DNA of 20,663 nt from an uncultured Collinsella sp. (GCA_900547025.1 UREZ01000027.1:1-20663); one strand, 5' to 3'; positions 8,914 through 15,391 are shown, counted from the first letter of the stretch. Translations and numbers: made by a program. Notes: a model not told the origin generated them from the sequence alone.

Positions 8914-8985
8914 TCGGTGCGACTAGTCCCAAGCCGATCGGATCTGGTCCGGTGCGTATTCACTGTGCGGGCGGCATGACCGCAC
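8912..8985 (+). other. Structured gap between pstB and phoU
   Basis: This 92-nt gap inside the operon holds two dyads: GATCGG (8912-8917) with CCGATC (8934-8939), whose right arm is part of the palindrome CCGATCGG, and GTGCGG (8965-8970) with CCGCAC (8980-8985). Neither has a U-tract. They may set the relative level of phoU by pausing or mRNA processing. This is inference. Confidence 0.3.
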
Positions 8986-9005
8986 CCAACTGATTGGAGT
9001 GAACC

Positions 9006-9863
9006 ATGCGCAAACTGTTTTCCCGTCAGCTCATCGAGGCCCGTCACGAGATGCTGAGCATCTACGAGGCCGTCGATCTGGCCCTCCACGATGCCGTGAA
9101 GGCCTATGTGACCGACGACCGCAAGCTCGCCACCAAGACCAAGAAGCGTACGCTTTCGATTGACGCACGCTGCGCCAACCTGGAGGCCGTCTGCTACAAC
9201 CTGATTGCCACGCAGTCACCGGTCGCCTCCGACTTCCGCTTGCTGCAGACGATCATCTACGTCGACTTTAACCTGCAGCGCATGACCGATAAGGTTCGCC
9301 AGATTTGCCGCGCCACGCGTCATATGATCAAGGCCGACATCTCGCTGCCCAAGGAGCTTGTCGGCACGGTCGAGGCCGAGGCTGAGGCCGTCTACCAGGT
9401 GCTGGGCTCTTCGCTTTCTGCGCTCGTCACCAACGACATGTCCATCATCTGCAACTTGGCCGTCGAGGACGAGCCAGTGCACGCCGCCTACGAGAAGTTC
9501 TTCCGCACCTTTAACCGCATGGACACGGGCGATTTTATGGACGACGACAGCAACTATGACGACCTGCGCCGCGCCATCATGGTATCGCGCTATCTCGATC
9601 GCATCGCCTCGATTTCCATCGATGCCGCCTGCCGTCTGACCTTCCTGTTGACCGGACAGCGTATGACTGCCGGTGATATCGCCTGCACTGATGAGGATGA
9701 GCTCGAGAGCATGCGCGTGCCTTCGGGCGAGGGTGTTATCATGAGGCCCGCCGTCGATGCACGCTACGTTGCCAAGGTGCCCGTTAACGAGGTCAGCGAG
9801 GGTCTTCGCTACCTGCTCGATCATCTTGAGGATGAGGACGATGGCGAGGACGACGAGGAGTAA
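9006..9863 (+). CDS. phoU: Phosphate transport regulator PhoU
   Basis: Cytoplasmic helical protein that in known systems couples Pst activity to the phosphate sensor kinase and limits phosphate uptake. Two PhoU three-helix repeats can be followed (about residues 15-105 and 115-215). The first has the diagnostic CYNLIATQSPVASDFRLLQT followed by DFNLQRMTDKVRQI. The second repeat is more divergent (DLRRAIMVSRYLDRIASISID). At 285 residues it is longer than the usual 220 or so. The surplus is a C-terminal extension ending in a strongly acidic tail (LEDEDDGEDDEE). The start at 9006 has a TTGGAGTG ribosome site. It is the last gene of the operon, with a hairpin terminator after it. Confidence 0.92.
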   Translation: MRKLFSRQLIEARHEMLSIYEAVDLALHDAVKAYVTDDRKLATKTKKRTLSIDARCANLEAVCYNLIATQSPVASDFRLLQTIIYVDFNLQRMTDKVRQICRATRHMIKADISLPKELVGTVEAEAEAVYQVLGSSLSALVTNDMSIICNLAVEDEPVHAAYEKFFRTFNRMDTGDFMDDDSNYDDLRRAIMVSRYLDRIASISIDAACRLTFLLTGQRMTAGDIACTDEDELESMRVPSGEGVIMRPAVDARYVAKVPVNEVSEGLRYLLDHLEDEDDGEDDEE

Positions 9864-9900
9864 GTAACCCCGTTCGTCGAAAGATTGTAAATACCTAAGT

Positions 9901-9938
9901 GAGCGCGGCCTTGCACATGCGGGGCCGCGCTCTTGCGT
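9901..9938 (+). terminator. Terminator after phoU
   Basis: A perfect 10-bp stem (GAGCGCGGCC at 9901-9910, GGCCGCGCTC at 9923-9932) with a 12-nt loop, followed by TTGCGTT. The U-tract is weak, but the stem is very stable and stands in the right place to end the pgeF-pst-phoU operon. Confidence 0.65.
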
Positions 9939-9982
9939 TAGCATGGGACTACTTGTTTGGCTGTCAGCGGAGGCGATTGGCA

Positions 9983-10720
9983 ATGGATAACTATTTGGAC
10001 TTGATGCGCGCTCGCCGCGAGCAGATTCTGGAACGTTTTTATGCGGCGCTCGATCGCGCGGGCCGTCCCCACGACGCCGCGCGCCTCATTGCCGTGTCCA
10101 AGACCGTTGGTGTCGATGAGACCGTTGCCGCCACCCAGGCGGGGTATCGCCATTTTGCCGAGAATCGCCCGCAGGAGCTGGTTCGCAAGCTCACAGGTTT
10201 GGCGGAGCATCCGGAGCTGCCCGAGGTGCGCTTCGATATGATCGGCAACCTGCAGACCAATAAGATCAATGCGGTGCTGGGCTCAGCCGAGCTGATTCAC
10301 TCGGTGGGTTCGCTGCATCTGGCGCAGGCGATCTCGAGCCGTGCTGCCCGCAAGATTGAGGCAGGCGAACTCGCCGGCCCCCAGCGTGTGCTCATTGAGG
10401 TCAATGTGAGTGGTGAGGAGTCGAAGGGAGGCTTTTCGCCCGATGAGATTCGCGCCGCCGCGGGTGAGCTTGCGGAACTTGAGGGAATTTGCGTACAGGG
10501 GCTTATGACTATGGCGCCCCGGGGGAATAAGGATGTGGCACGCCGCACCTTTGCGGGGCTTCGTGAGCTGAGGGATGAGCTGGAGGCGGCGCATCCCGAT
10601 TTGAACCTGCCTGAGCTTTCCTGCGGCATGAGCGAAGACTTTGAGCCTGCCCTTGAGGAGGGCTCTACGCTCGTTCGCCTGGGCAGGGTAGTATTTAGCC
10701 CGGAGTTTGCAGTAAAATAA
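9983..10720 (+). CDS. yggS: PLP homeostasis protein, YggS/YlmE family
   Basis: Pyridoxal-phosphate-binding TIM-barrel protein of the alanine racemase N-terminal type (COG0325) that buffers PLP. It has no known catalytic role and is a regular member of Gram-positive division clusters. The start at 9983 follows GGAGG (9969-9973) by 9 nt; an in-frame GTG at 9899 lies in the phoU terminator and is rejected. There are 245 residues. The PLP lysine is in LIAVSKTVG. Other motifs are HFAENRPQEL, DMIGNLQTNK, LIEVNVSGEESKGGF, QGLMTMAP, LSCGMSEDFEPALEEG and TLVRLGRVVF, which bind the phosphate. sepF follows after 60 nt. Confidence 0.95.
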   Translation: MDNYLDLMRARREQILERFYAALDRAGRPHDAARLIAVSKTVGVDETVAATQAGYRHFAENRPQELVRKLTGLAEHPELPEVRFDMIGNLQTNKINAVLGSAELIHSVGSLHLAQAISSRAARKIEAGELAGPQRVLIEVNVSGEESKGGFSPDEIRAAAGELAELEGICVQGLMTMAPRGNKDVARRTFAGLRELRDELEAAHPDLNLPELSCGMSEDFEPALEEGSTLVRLGRVVFSPEFAVK

Positions 10721-10780
10721 GGCTCTGAAGTGCGCACTGATTATCGGGGCGCCTGCACTAAACCGCGAGAGGACACAACC

Positions 10781-11503
10781 ATGGGCTTCCTTGACGAGAT
10801 TAAAAATAAGATGCACCTGGGCGGCCAGCAGGGTTACGACCAGGGTTATGGCCAGGACGACGACTACGGCTACGATGATGGCTATGACGATGGCTATCAG
10901 GGCAACGGCTACAGCGGTGCTTCGGGCGAGGGCTTCTACACCCAAGACGAGCCGAGCAACGGCCTGCTTGGTCAGACGCGCCGTGGTGAAGCTGAGTCGG
11001 TTGCCGTGTATACGCGCTCCGGGCAGCTGGTCGGCGATGACTCCCGCCATGCCACGACGTATAACCCGCCTTCGCGCTCGCAGGACAGTGTTGCGAGCGG
11101 TTATCGTCCTGGTGCCTATGACACGCCGTCGAGCTACGCCGAGAACACCCGCGCCCGTGCCGCCGCTGCGCCTGCGCCTGCACCGAGCGATGCCTCGGCC
11201 TATGCGAGCAATATCATCAACGCCACACCGCAGCTGCCGGCCTATGTCCTGCGCCCCGAGAGCTATGACGACGTGGAGACCGTGGTGCGCCGCGTTCGCA
11301 CCAAGCAGCCTGTCGCACTGATTTTTGTGGGCGTACGCACCGAAGTTGCCAAGCGCGTCTTGGACTTCTCTTACGGCTTTGCCTGCGGTCTGGGTGCCAC
11401 GGTCAAGGAGGTGGGCGACCGCGTGTTCATGGTGCTGCCCGCCGGTTGCGAGGTCAAAGATTCCGATCTCAAGAAGCTTCGTGCCGACGGCTACCTTAAG
11501 TAA
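10781..11503 (+). CDS. sepF: Cell division protein SepF with Tyr/Gly/Asp-rich linker
   Basis: FtsZ-binding, membrane-associated division protein; in bacteria lacking FtsA it is the main membrane anchor of the ring. The start at 10781 follows GAGAGG (about 10767-10772), and the protein then begins with the short amphipathic helix expected of SepF (MGFLDEIKNKMHLG). An in-frame GTG at 10730 would bury this helix and is rejected. There are 240 residues. Residues 18-48 are a low-complexity Y/G/D stretch with DDGY repeats, followed by a disordered Ser/Ala/Pro linker. The compact SepF domain occupies about 154-240 (YVLRPESYDDVETVV, VALIFVGVRTEVAKRVLDF, GDRVFMVLP). The next gene, yggT, is in the same reading frame 21 nt after the stop. 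Confidence 0.95.
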   Translation: MGFLDEIKNKMHLGGQQGYDQGYGQDDDYGYDDGYDDGYQGNGYSGASGEGFYTQDEPSNGLLGQTRRGEAESVAVYTRSGQLVGDDSRHATTYNPPSRSQDSVASGYRPGAYDTPSSYAENTRARAAAAPAPAPSDASAYASNIINATPQLPAYVLRPESYDDVETVVRRVRTKQPVALIFVGVRTEVAKRVLDFSYGFACGLGATVKEVGDRVFMVLPAGCEVKDSDLKKLRADGYLK

Positions 11504-11512
11504 AGACAAGAC

Positions 11513-11518
11513 GAGGAG
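11513..11518 (+). promoter_or_regulatory. Ribosome binding site that places the yggT start at ATC
   Basis: GAGGAG ends 6 nt before the ATC at 11525. No ATG, GTG or TTG in this frame occurs between the sepF stop (11501-11503) and the ATG at 11603, which lies within the conserved coding region. The site is therefore the main evidence for a non-standard start codon. Confidence 0.7.
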
Positions 11519-11524
11519 ATTCCC

Positions 11525-11806
11525 ATCAACATCTACACTATCGTCCAGCTGGTCAATACGCTGTTCAACTTCTATTCCACGCTCATTGTCGTCTACTGCT
11601 TTATGACGTGGATTCCCATGAAGCAGGGTGGTTTGCTTCAGGATATTGCCGCGGTGCTTGATAGCGTGTGCGGTCCGTGGCTCAACCTGTTCCGTCGTTT
11701 CATCCCGCCGATGGGCGGTATCGATTTTTCGCCGGTCGTTGCGATTATTGCGTTGCAGTTGGTGCAGAGGCTGGTTCTGCAGCTTCTTATAGGTATACTC
11801 GTGTAG
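11525..11806 (+). CDS. yggT: YggT/YlmG family membrane protein, apparent ATC start
   Basis: Small integral membrane protein of unknown biochemical role, regularly found between sepF and divIVA in Gram-positive division clusters. Read from the ATC at 11525 it has 93 residues, the usual family length. There are two membrane helices, about residues 4-29 (starting NIYTIVQLVNTLFNFYSTLI) and 66-90. Between them lies the family core, with MTWIP, CGPWLNLFRRFIPPMGG and IDFSPVVAIIAL. The first ordinary start codon, ATG at 11603, is codon 27 and would remove the whole first helix. The frame is closed upstream by the sepF TAA. Alternatives are an ATT start at 11519 (abutting the ribosome site), a CTG start at 11549, readthrough of the sepF stop, or a base error that hides an ATG. 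Confidence 0.85.
   Translation: MNIYTIVQLVNTLFNFYSTLIVVYCFMTWIPMKQGGLLQDIAAVLDSVCGPWLNLFRRFIPPMGGIDFSPVVAIIALQLVQRLVLQLLIGILV
11794..11799 (+). promoter_or_regulatory. Possible -10 element for divIVA
   Basis: TATACT near the 3' end of yggT, 69 nt before divIVA. The sequence 17 nt upstream (CTGGTT) is a poor -35. divIVA may simply be read through from sepF-yggT. Confidence 0.25.
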
Positions 11807-11867
11807 AACTGTCTTAGTAACTTACGTCGGGCGTGTAGCGCCGAGGCGATGAAAAAGGAGACTTGTT

Positions 11868-12542
11868 ATGGCTATTACCCCTGCAGACATCCAGGCTCAG
11901 ACTTTCTCTGAGGCCAAGCGTGGCTACGATCCTGCTGAGGTCGACGTCTTCTTGGAGACGCTGTCCTCTGAGGTTGACGCTATGCTCGCTAAGATCGTCG
12001 ACCTTAAGGGTCGTCTGACTGCTACCGAGCAGCAGCTTGCCGATGCGCAGGCTCAGCTTGCCCAGGCTCAGGATGCCCCCGCCCAGGCCGTTCCTGCCGC
12101 CCCCGTGGCTGCTCCCGCCCCTGACTTCTCCGCTCAGGAGCGCCAGATTTCCGCTGCCCTGATCGCTGCCCAGCAGACCGCCGAGGGCATTGTCAACGAC
12201 GCCAACGAGAACGCCGACCGCATCCGCAACGAGGCCGACGCCAAGGCCCGCGAGGTTATCCGCCAGGCTCTGACCGAAAAGCAGGCTGAGCTCGAGGAGA
12301 TCGATCGTCTCAAGGCTTCTCGTGAGGAGTTCAAGGCCGAGTATCTCAAGCTCATCCAGCACTTCATGGACGATGCCCAGAACTCCTTCCCGGCCGACCT
12401 CATGGCCTCCACGCCGGTCGGTTCTGCCGCTTCTCCTGCGGTGACTGTTCCCGCCGAGCCGCTGCCCGTCGCTGACCCGGTTGTCCCCGTGGCCGATCCC
12501 TTCGCCCCGATCGACAACTTCGCTGCCGACGACCTGGACTAA
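11868..12542 (+). CDS. divIVA: DivIVA-family cell-pole/septum protein
   Basis: Peripheral membrane coiled-coil protein that recognises curved membrane at poles and septa and, in actinobacteria (Wag31), directs wall synthesis. There are 224 residues. The N-terminal lipid-binding DivIVA domain reads MAITPADIQAQTFSEAKRGY followed by DPAEVDVFLETL, with F14 and the conserved RGYD...EVD...L pattern. A first coiled coil covers about 25-66, then an Ala/Pro/Val-rich spacer (about 67-85). A long second coiled coil (about 88-165, rich in Ala/Glu/Arg) leads to a Pro/Val/Asp-rich tail. AAGGAG precedes the ATG by 7 nt. It ends the division cluster and has a strong terminator. Confidence 0.95.
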   Translation: MAITPADIQAQTFSEAKRGYDPAEVDVFLETLSSEVDAMLAKIVDLKGRLTATEQQLADAQAQLAQAQDAPAQAVPAAPVAAPAPDFSAQERQISAALIAAQQTAEGIVNDANENADRIRNEADAKAREVIRQALTEKQAELEEIDRLKASREEFKAEYLKLIQHFMDDAQNSFPADLMASTPVGSAASPAVTVPAEPLPVADPVVPVADPFAPIDNFAADDLD

Positions 12543-12568
12543 CATTCGGCCTACAATTTAGTGCCTAG

Positions 12569-12598
12569 AAAGGACCCGCAGCTTGCGGGTCCTTTTTT
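12569..12598 (+). terminator. Intrinsic terminator after divIVA
   Basis: A perfect GC-rich stem (AGGACCCGCA / TGCGGGTCCT, extended by A-T pairs) with a 3-nt GCT loop and a run of T residues immediately after. It lies 26 nt past the divIVA stop. Confidence 0.95.
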
Positions 12599-12623
12599 AT
12601 GACTGTACCGGGGCGCGCAACAT

Positions 12624-12661
12624 AAAAAACCGAGCCCTGCACATAGTGGCGCAGAACTCGG
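12624..12661 (-). terminator. Intrinsic terminator after the nitroreductase gene
   Basis: Read on the minus strand: CCGAGTTCTGC, a 10-nt loop, GCAGGGCTCGG (11 pairs, two of them G-U), then TTTTTT. It begins 47 nt past the nitroreductase stop and faces the divIVA terminator, as expected for convergent genes. Confidence 0.9.
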
Positions 12662-12708
12662 CGAACCGGTGAGCGGTCAAGGATAGGTTTTAGGGCATGT
12701 CCCAAAAT

Positions 12709-13239
12709 CTACTTGAGGAGGAAGTCGGAGAGGGGAATGGTACGGGCCTCGCGATGCTCGGAATCGGCGATGTGGTCGGCAGGATATCCGCAGACGAGCA
12801 TGTGATAGGGATAGACGCCCTCGGGCAGGTTGAACTGCTCCTGTGCCACCTCGGGCTTAAAATGGCATACCCAACACGTTCCCAGGCCCTGCTCGGTGGC
12901 CTCCATCATCATCTGATCGCACACTATGGACGTATCGATTTCACTGGAATTCATCTGGTCATACGGGCGCACCCAAGCGTCTTCGGTAACGCTACAAATA
13001 AGGAAGATGAGCGGAGCGCCAAAGATAGATCCATCACGAGCAAACCGAGGCTGACAAGCAGCAGCCTTCTCCAGAAGCTCAGGCGTATCCAGCACCATCA
13101 CACGAGAAGGATGATTATTACAAGCAGAAGGAGCAATCCGCCCAGCCTCAACAATGGCATCCACCACAGCCTGCTCCACAGCCCGATCTTCAAACTCACG
13201 ACAAGAATACCGACCCCGAGCCAGATCCAAATAAGACAT
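12709..13239 (-). CDS. FMN-dependent nitroreductase family protein
   Basis: Flavoprotein of the nitroreductase superfamily. Members reduce nitro compounds, quinones or flavins with NAD(P)H; the substrate here is unknown. The start at 13239 is chosen because GGAGGG lies 5 nt upstream and the protein then begins MSYLDLARGRYSCREFEDRA, the family pattern with the FMN-phosphate-binding Arg/Ser/Arg. A 22-residue upstream extension is hydrophobic and unsupported. The 176 residues are typical of the short class. Seen: APSACNNHPSRVMVLD, DQMMMEATEQGLGTCWVCHF and HMLVCGYPAD. The 5' half uses many T-ending codons and, with its upstream region, is strongly G+T-rich on the coding strand, unlike neighbouring genes. 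Confidence 0.9.
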   Translation of the reverse strand: MSYLDLARGRYSCREFEDRAVEQAVVDAIVEAGRIAPSACNNHPSRVMVLDTPELLEKAAACQPRFARDGSIFGAPLIFLICSVTEDAWVRPYDQMNSSEIDTSIVCDQMMMEATEQGLGTCWVCHFKPEVAQEQFNLPEGVYPYHMLVCGYPADHIADSEHREARTIPLSDFLLK

Positions 13240-13270
13240 ACAAGCCCTCCAACAATTAAAAATCAAACAA

Positions 13271-13298
13271 ACCCAAAGTAACCCAAACAGTACCCAAA
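13271..13298 (-). repeat. Three phased TTTGGGT repeats upstream of the nitroreductase
   Basis: On the minus strand TTTGGGT occurs at 13298-13292, 13287-13281 and 13277-13271, that is every 10-11 bp, 32 to 59 nt before the start codon. Sites on one face of the helix suit binding by a dimeric or cooperative regulator. A nearby TTTAAT (13260-13255) could be a -10. The surrounding stretch 13241-13400 is about 76% A+C on the plus strand by hand count. Confidence 0.4.
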
Positions 13299-13410
13299 GC
13301 AGCAATCAGCCAATCGCTCATCGAATACCAAAGTAAAACCCCGAGCAATCAAGGGCCATCACAGCAAAGGCCCCACCACGCTCAATCCCTCAGCCAAAGT
13401 TCCCAATGGT

Positions 13411-13519
13411 GGTACGTAAGGGAGCGGGCCCGACCACTAATACCTTTTGAACGACTCTGCTTGCAGCCGGAGTGAAAAAGGTATTAGTGGTCGGGCCCGC
13501 GACCGGTGGGATACGTACC
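13411..13519. repeat. Long inverted repeat between DUF47 and nitroreductase genes
   Basis: A perfect 25-bp inverted repeat (13424-13448 and 13476-13500; arm begins GCGGGCCCGACCACTAATAC) encloses a 27-nt loop that can itself fold (ACTC/GAGT and CTGC/GCAG). Outer 8-bp arms GGTACGTA (13411-13418) and TACGTACC (13512-13519) extend it across a 5/11-nt internal loop. The flanks also form an imperfect direct repeat (GGTGGTACGTA at 13408-13418, GGTGGGATACGTA at 13505-13517). Neither strand has a T-run outside the stem, so it is not an ordinary terminator, although it stands where the pit-DUF47 operon should end. It may be a palindromic repeat element, an RNA structure or a recombination remnant. Confidence 0.85.
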
Positions 13520-13524
13520 CCCAA

Positions 13525-14148
13525 TTAACTGTTCTTCATGACAATCGAATCCACAACATCGGCCACATTCTCACAGCAGTCAGCGCAGTACTCCAGGAAG
13601 GCGTACACGTCACGCCAGGCGATGACCTCGAGCGGGTCCTTGCCGTTAACGTGCAGGTTGCGCATAGCGTTGATGTAGAGCTCGTCGGCCTCGGACTCGA
13701 TCGTGTTGATCTGGATGACGAGTTCGCGCAGGGTCTTGGACTTGCGGTAGTTGGGAAGCTCGACCATCAGGTCCTTCATGGCGCGGCAGGCGTCGGTCAC
13801 CTTGTGGGCGATCACGATGGCATCGGGATGGATGCTCTGGATGTTGGTGAAGTAGACGCGCTGCACGACGCCCTCAATACGGTCGAGCACGGTGTCGAGC
13901 GCGCAGCTCATCAGATCCAGATCCTCGCGCTCGAGCGGGGTGATAAAGGCGGTGAGCAGGGCGTCTTCGAGCTCGTGGTGCTTCTTGTCTGCCGCATGCT
14001 CAATCGCATGCATCTTATTGAGCATGTCGTGAATCTGCGCGGGATCGAAGTTCTCAAAAATCTTGGTGAGCAGCTCTGCGGCCTGGACGGCGAGGTCGGC
14101 GCAAGCGACGTAGTTGTCAAAGTAGAACGAATCGGGTTTCTTTGCCAT
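13525..14148 (-). CDS. DUF47 family PhoU-like protein, partner of PiT permease
   Basis: Cytoplasmic helical protein of the DUF47 (UPF0111, TIGR00153-like) family, related to PhoU and nearly always encoded next to a PiT phosphate permease, which it is thought to control. There are 207 residues, beginning MAKKPDSFYFDNYVACADLA. Seen are the two-repeat helical pattern with metal-ligand candidates in IEHAADKKHHELED and INTIESEADELYINAMRNL, FITPLEREDLDLMSCALDTV (matching the family's TP.REDI..L...LD), DRIEGV, and a C-terminal CCENVADVVDSIVMK. A ribosome site AAAGGAC precedes the start. It lies 67 nt downstream of pit on the same strand. Confidence 0.92.
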   Translation of the reverse strand: MAKKPDSFYFDNYVACADLAVQAAELLTKIFENFDPAQIHDMLNKMHAIEHAADKKHHELEDALLTAFITPLEREDLDLMSCALDTVLDRIEGVVQRVYFTNIQSIHPDAIVIAHKVTDACRAMKDLMVELPNYRKSKTLRELVIQINTIESEADELYINAMRNLHVNGKDPLEVIAWRDVYAFLEYCADCCENVADVVDSIVMKNS

Positions 14149-14215
14149 GGGTGGGTCCTTTCGAGGCGAAGACGGGTGGGCGAAGTGTTGCGGTCCGGAT
14201 GGACGTTCGGTTTGA

Positions 14216-15265
14216 TTAGAGGAACATCATGAACAGCTTGGCCATGACAAAGCTGATGAGTCCGCAGGCGGGGAAGGTGAAGAACCAGGTGAACATCATG
14301 TCCTTGACGACTCCGAAGTTGATGGCCGAGAGGCGCTTGACGGCACCGACGCCCATGATGGCGCAGGTCTTGATGTGTGTGGAGGACACGGGGATGCCGG
14401 TAAGGGTGGCAAGCAGCAGGTTCGCGGCGCCCGCGAGGTCGGCGGAGAAGCCCTGATACTTCTCGAGCTTAACCATGCTCTGGCCGACGGACTTGATGAT
14501 GCGCTCACCGCCCACGCTGGTACCGATACCCATAGTGGCCGAGCACAGCAGCATAATCCAGATGGGGATGCCGGCATCGCCGACGCTGGTCTGGCCGTTT
14601 GCGAAGGCCACGCCTAAAAAGAGCACGCCGATGAACTTCTGTCCATCCTGCGCGCCGTGCATAAAGCTCATGGCCGCAGCGCTCGCGATCTGAGCGTATT
14701 TAAAGAAGACATTGGCACGTCGCCTGTTGGCGGCGGCGAAAAGAATCGAGACGAGTTTGCACAGGACCCAGCCCATGACAAAGCCCAGGCCGATGGAGAG
14801 CGCCAGGCCGTAGATGACCTTCATCCACTCGTGGACGTTGACGCTGCTCGCGCCGCCGAGGGCGATAGCGGCACCGGTCAGGCCGGCGATAAGGCTGTGG
14901 CTTTGCGAGGTGGGGATGCCAAAACGCGACGCTGTGGCGCCGTAGACGACGATGGAGAACAGGGCCGCGCACAGGCAGGCGAGCGCCATGGTGCTGTTTC
15001 CGCCAAAGTCGACGATATGCGAGATGGTATTGGCGACGCTCGCATTAAAGTGCGTCATGATGAGCACACCGAGGAAGTTGAATGCGGCGCTCATGAGAAT
15101 GGCGGCGCGGGCGGGCATGCAACGCGTAGTGACGCAGGTCGCGATGGCGTTGGGCGCGTCGGTCCATCCATTGACGAAGATGGCGCCGAGCGCGAGGATC
15201 ACGGTGACGGCAAGGACTGGGTTCGACACAATTTGGCCGAGGAAGGTTGAGAACGTTACGTCCAT
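14216..15265 (-). CDS. pit: Inorganic phosphate transporter, PiT family
   Basis: Low-affinity ion-coupled phosphate permease of the cytoplasmic membrane. There are 349 residues with about ten membrane helices. The two PiT signatures are seen: FVNGWTDAPNAIATCVTTR near the N-terminus and SFMHGAQDGQKFIGV in the second half. Each has the family Asp and Asn/Gln that line the substrate path. SQSHSLIAGLTGAAIALGG and GIPVSSTHIKTCAIMGVG are the paired repeat motifs of the family. The start is the first Met of a normal N-terminus, but its own ribosome site is weak (GAGAAAG). A perfect AGGAGGTGAT lies 52 nt upstream. It is followed by DUF47, forming a second phosphate uptake unit beside pst. Confidence 0.95.
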   Translation of the reverse strand: MDVTFSTFLGQIVSNPVLAVTVILALGAIFVNGWTDAPNAIATCVTTRCMPARAAILMSAAFNFLGVLIMTHFNASVANTISHIVDFGGNSTMALACLCAALFSIVVYGATASRFGIPTSQSHSLIAGLTGAAIALGGASSVNVHEWMKVIYGLALSIGLGFVMGWVLCKLVSILFAAANRRRANVFFKYAQIASAAAMSFMHGAQDGQKFIGVLFLGVAFANGQTSVGDAGIPIWIMLLCSATMGIGTSVGGERIIKSVGQSMVKLEKYQGFSADLAGAANLLLATLTGIPVSSTHIKTCAIMGVGAVKRLSAINFGVVKDMMFTWFFTFPACGLISFVMAKLFMMFL

Positions 15266-15295
15266 ATATGGGCTTTCTCGAAGTTTGCAGGCACG

Positions 15296-15327
15296 TTACA
15301 AAAACATGATAAATCGTATCACCTCCT
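15296..15327 (-). other. Full-length Shine-Dalgarno and three-codon mini-ORF in the pit leader
   Basis: On the minus strand AGGAGGTGAT (15327-15318) matches the 16S 3' tail over 10 bases. It is followed 10 nt later by ATG TTT TTG TAA (15307-15296), in the same frame as pit and ending 30 nt before its start. It may be a leader peptide or ribosome standby site. Chance cannot be ruled out. Confidence 0.4.
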
Positions 15328-15374
15328 GCGGGTTTCTTTACCGAGTTCTGATGGGAGAAGTGAATTTTTTGGCA

Positions 15375-15391
15375 CTAATATTGAATATTAG
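15375..15391. promoter_or_regulatory. Palindrome between pit and the divergent small gene
   Basis: CTAATATT-G-AATATTAG is a perfect 8-1-8 palindrome, AT-rich in a GC-rich genome. It sits in the divergent gap 15266-15515, about 110 nt from pit and 125 nt from the small gene. It has the shape of a binding site for a dimeric repressor. The rest of the 250-nt gap holds the pit leader elements and the promoter of the small gene. Confidence 0.45.

Noticed and set aside
13240..13305. 22-residue hydrophobic N-terminal extension of the nitroreductase
   Set aside because: It could pass for a signal anchor, but GGAGGG directly precedes the ATG at 13239, the family starts there, and the extension falls in the biased non-coding region.
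13424..13500. Intrinsic terminator for the pit-DUF47 operon
   Set aside because: The stem is in the right place, but no T-run follows it on either strand, so I list it as an inverted repeat instead.
13447..14232. Open frame of 261 codons on the plus strand across the DUF47 gene
   Set aside because: It is antisense to the clear DUF47 protein, and its product has no recognisable motif.
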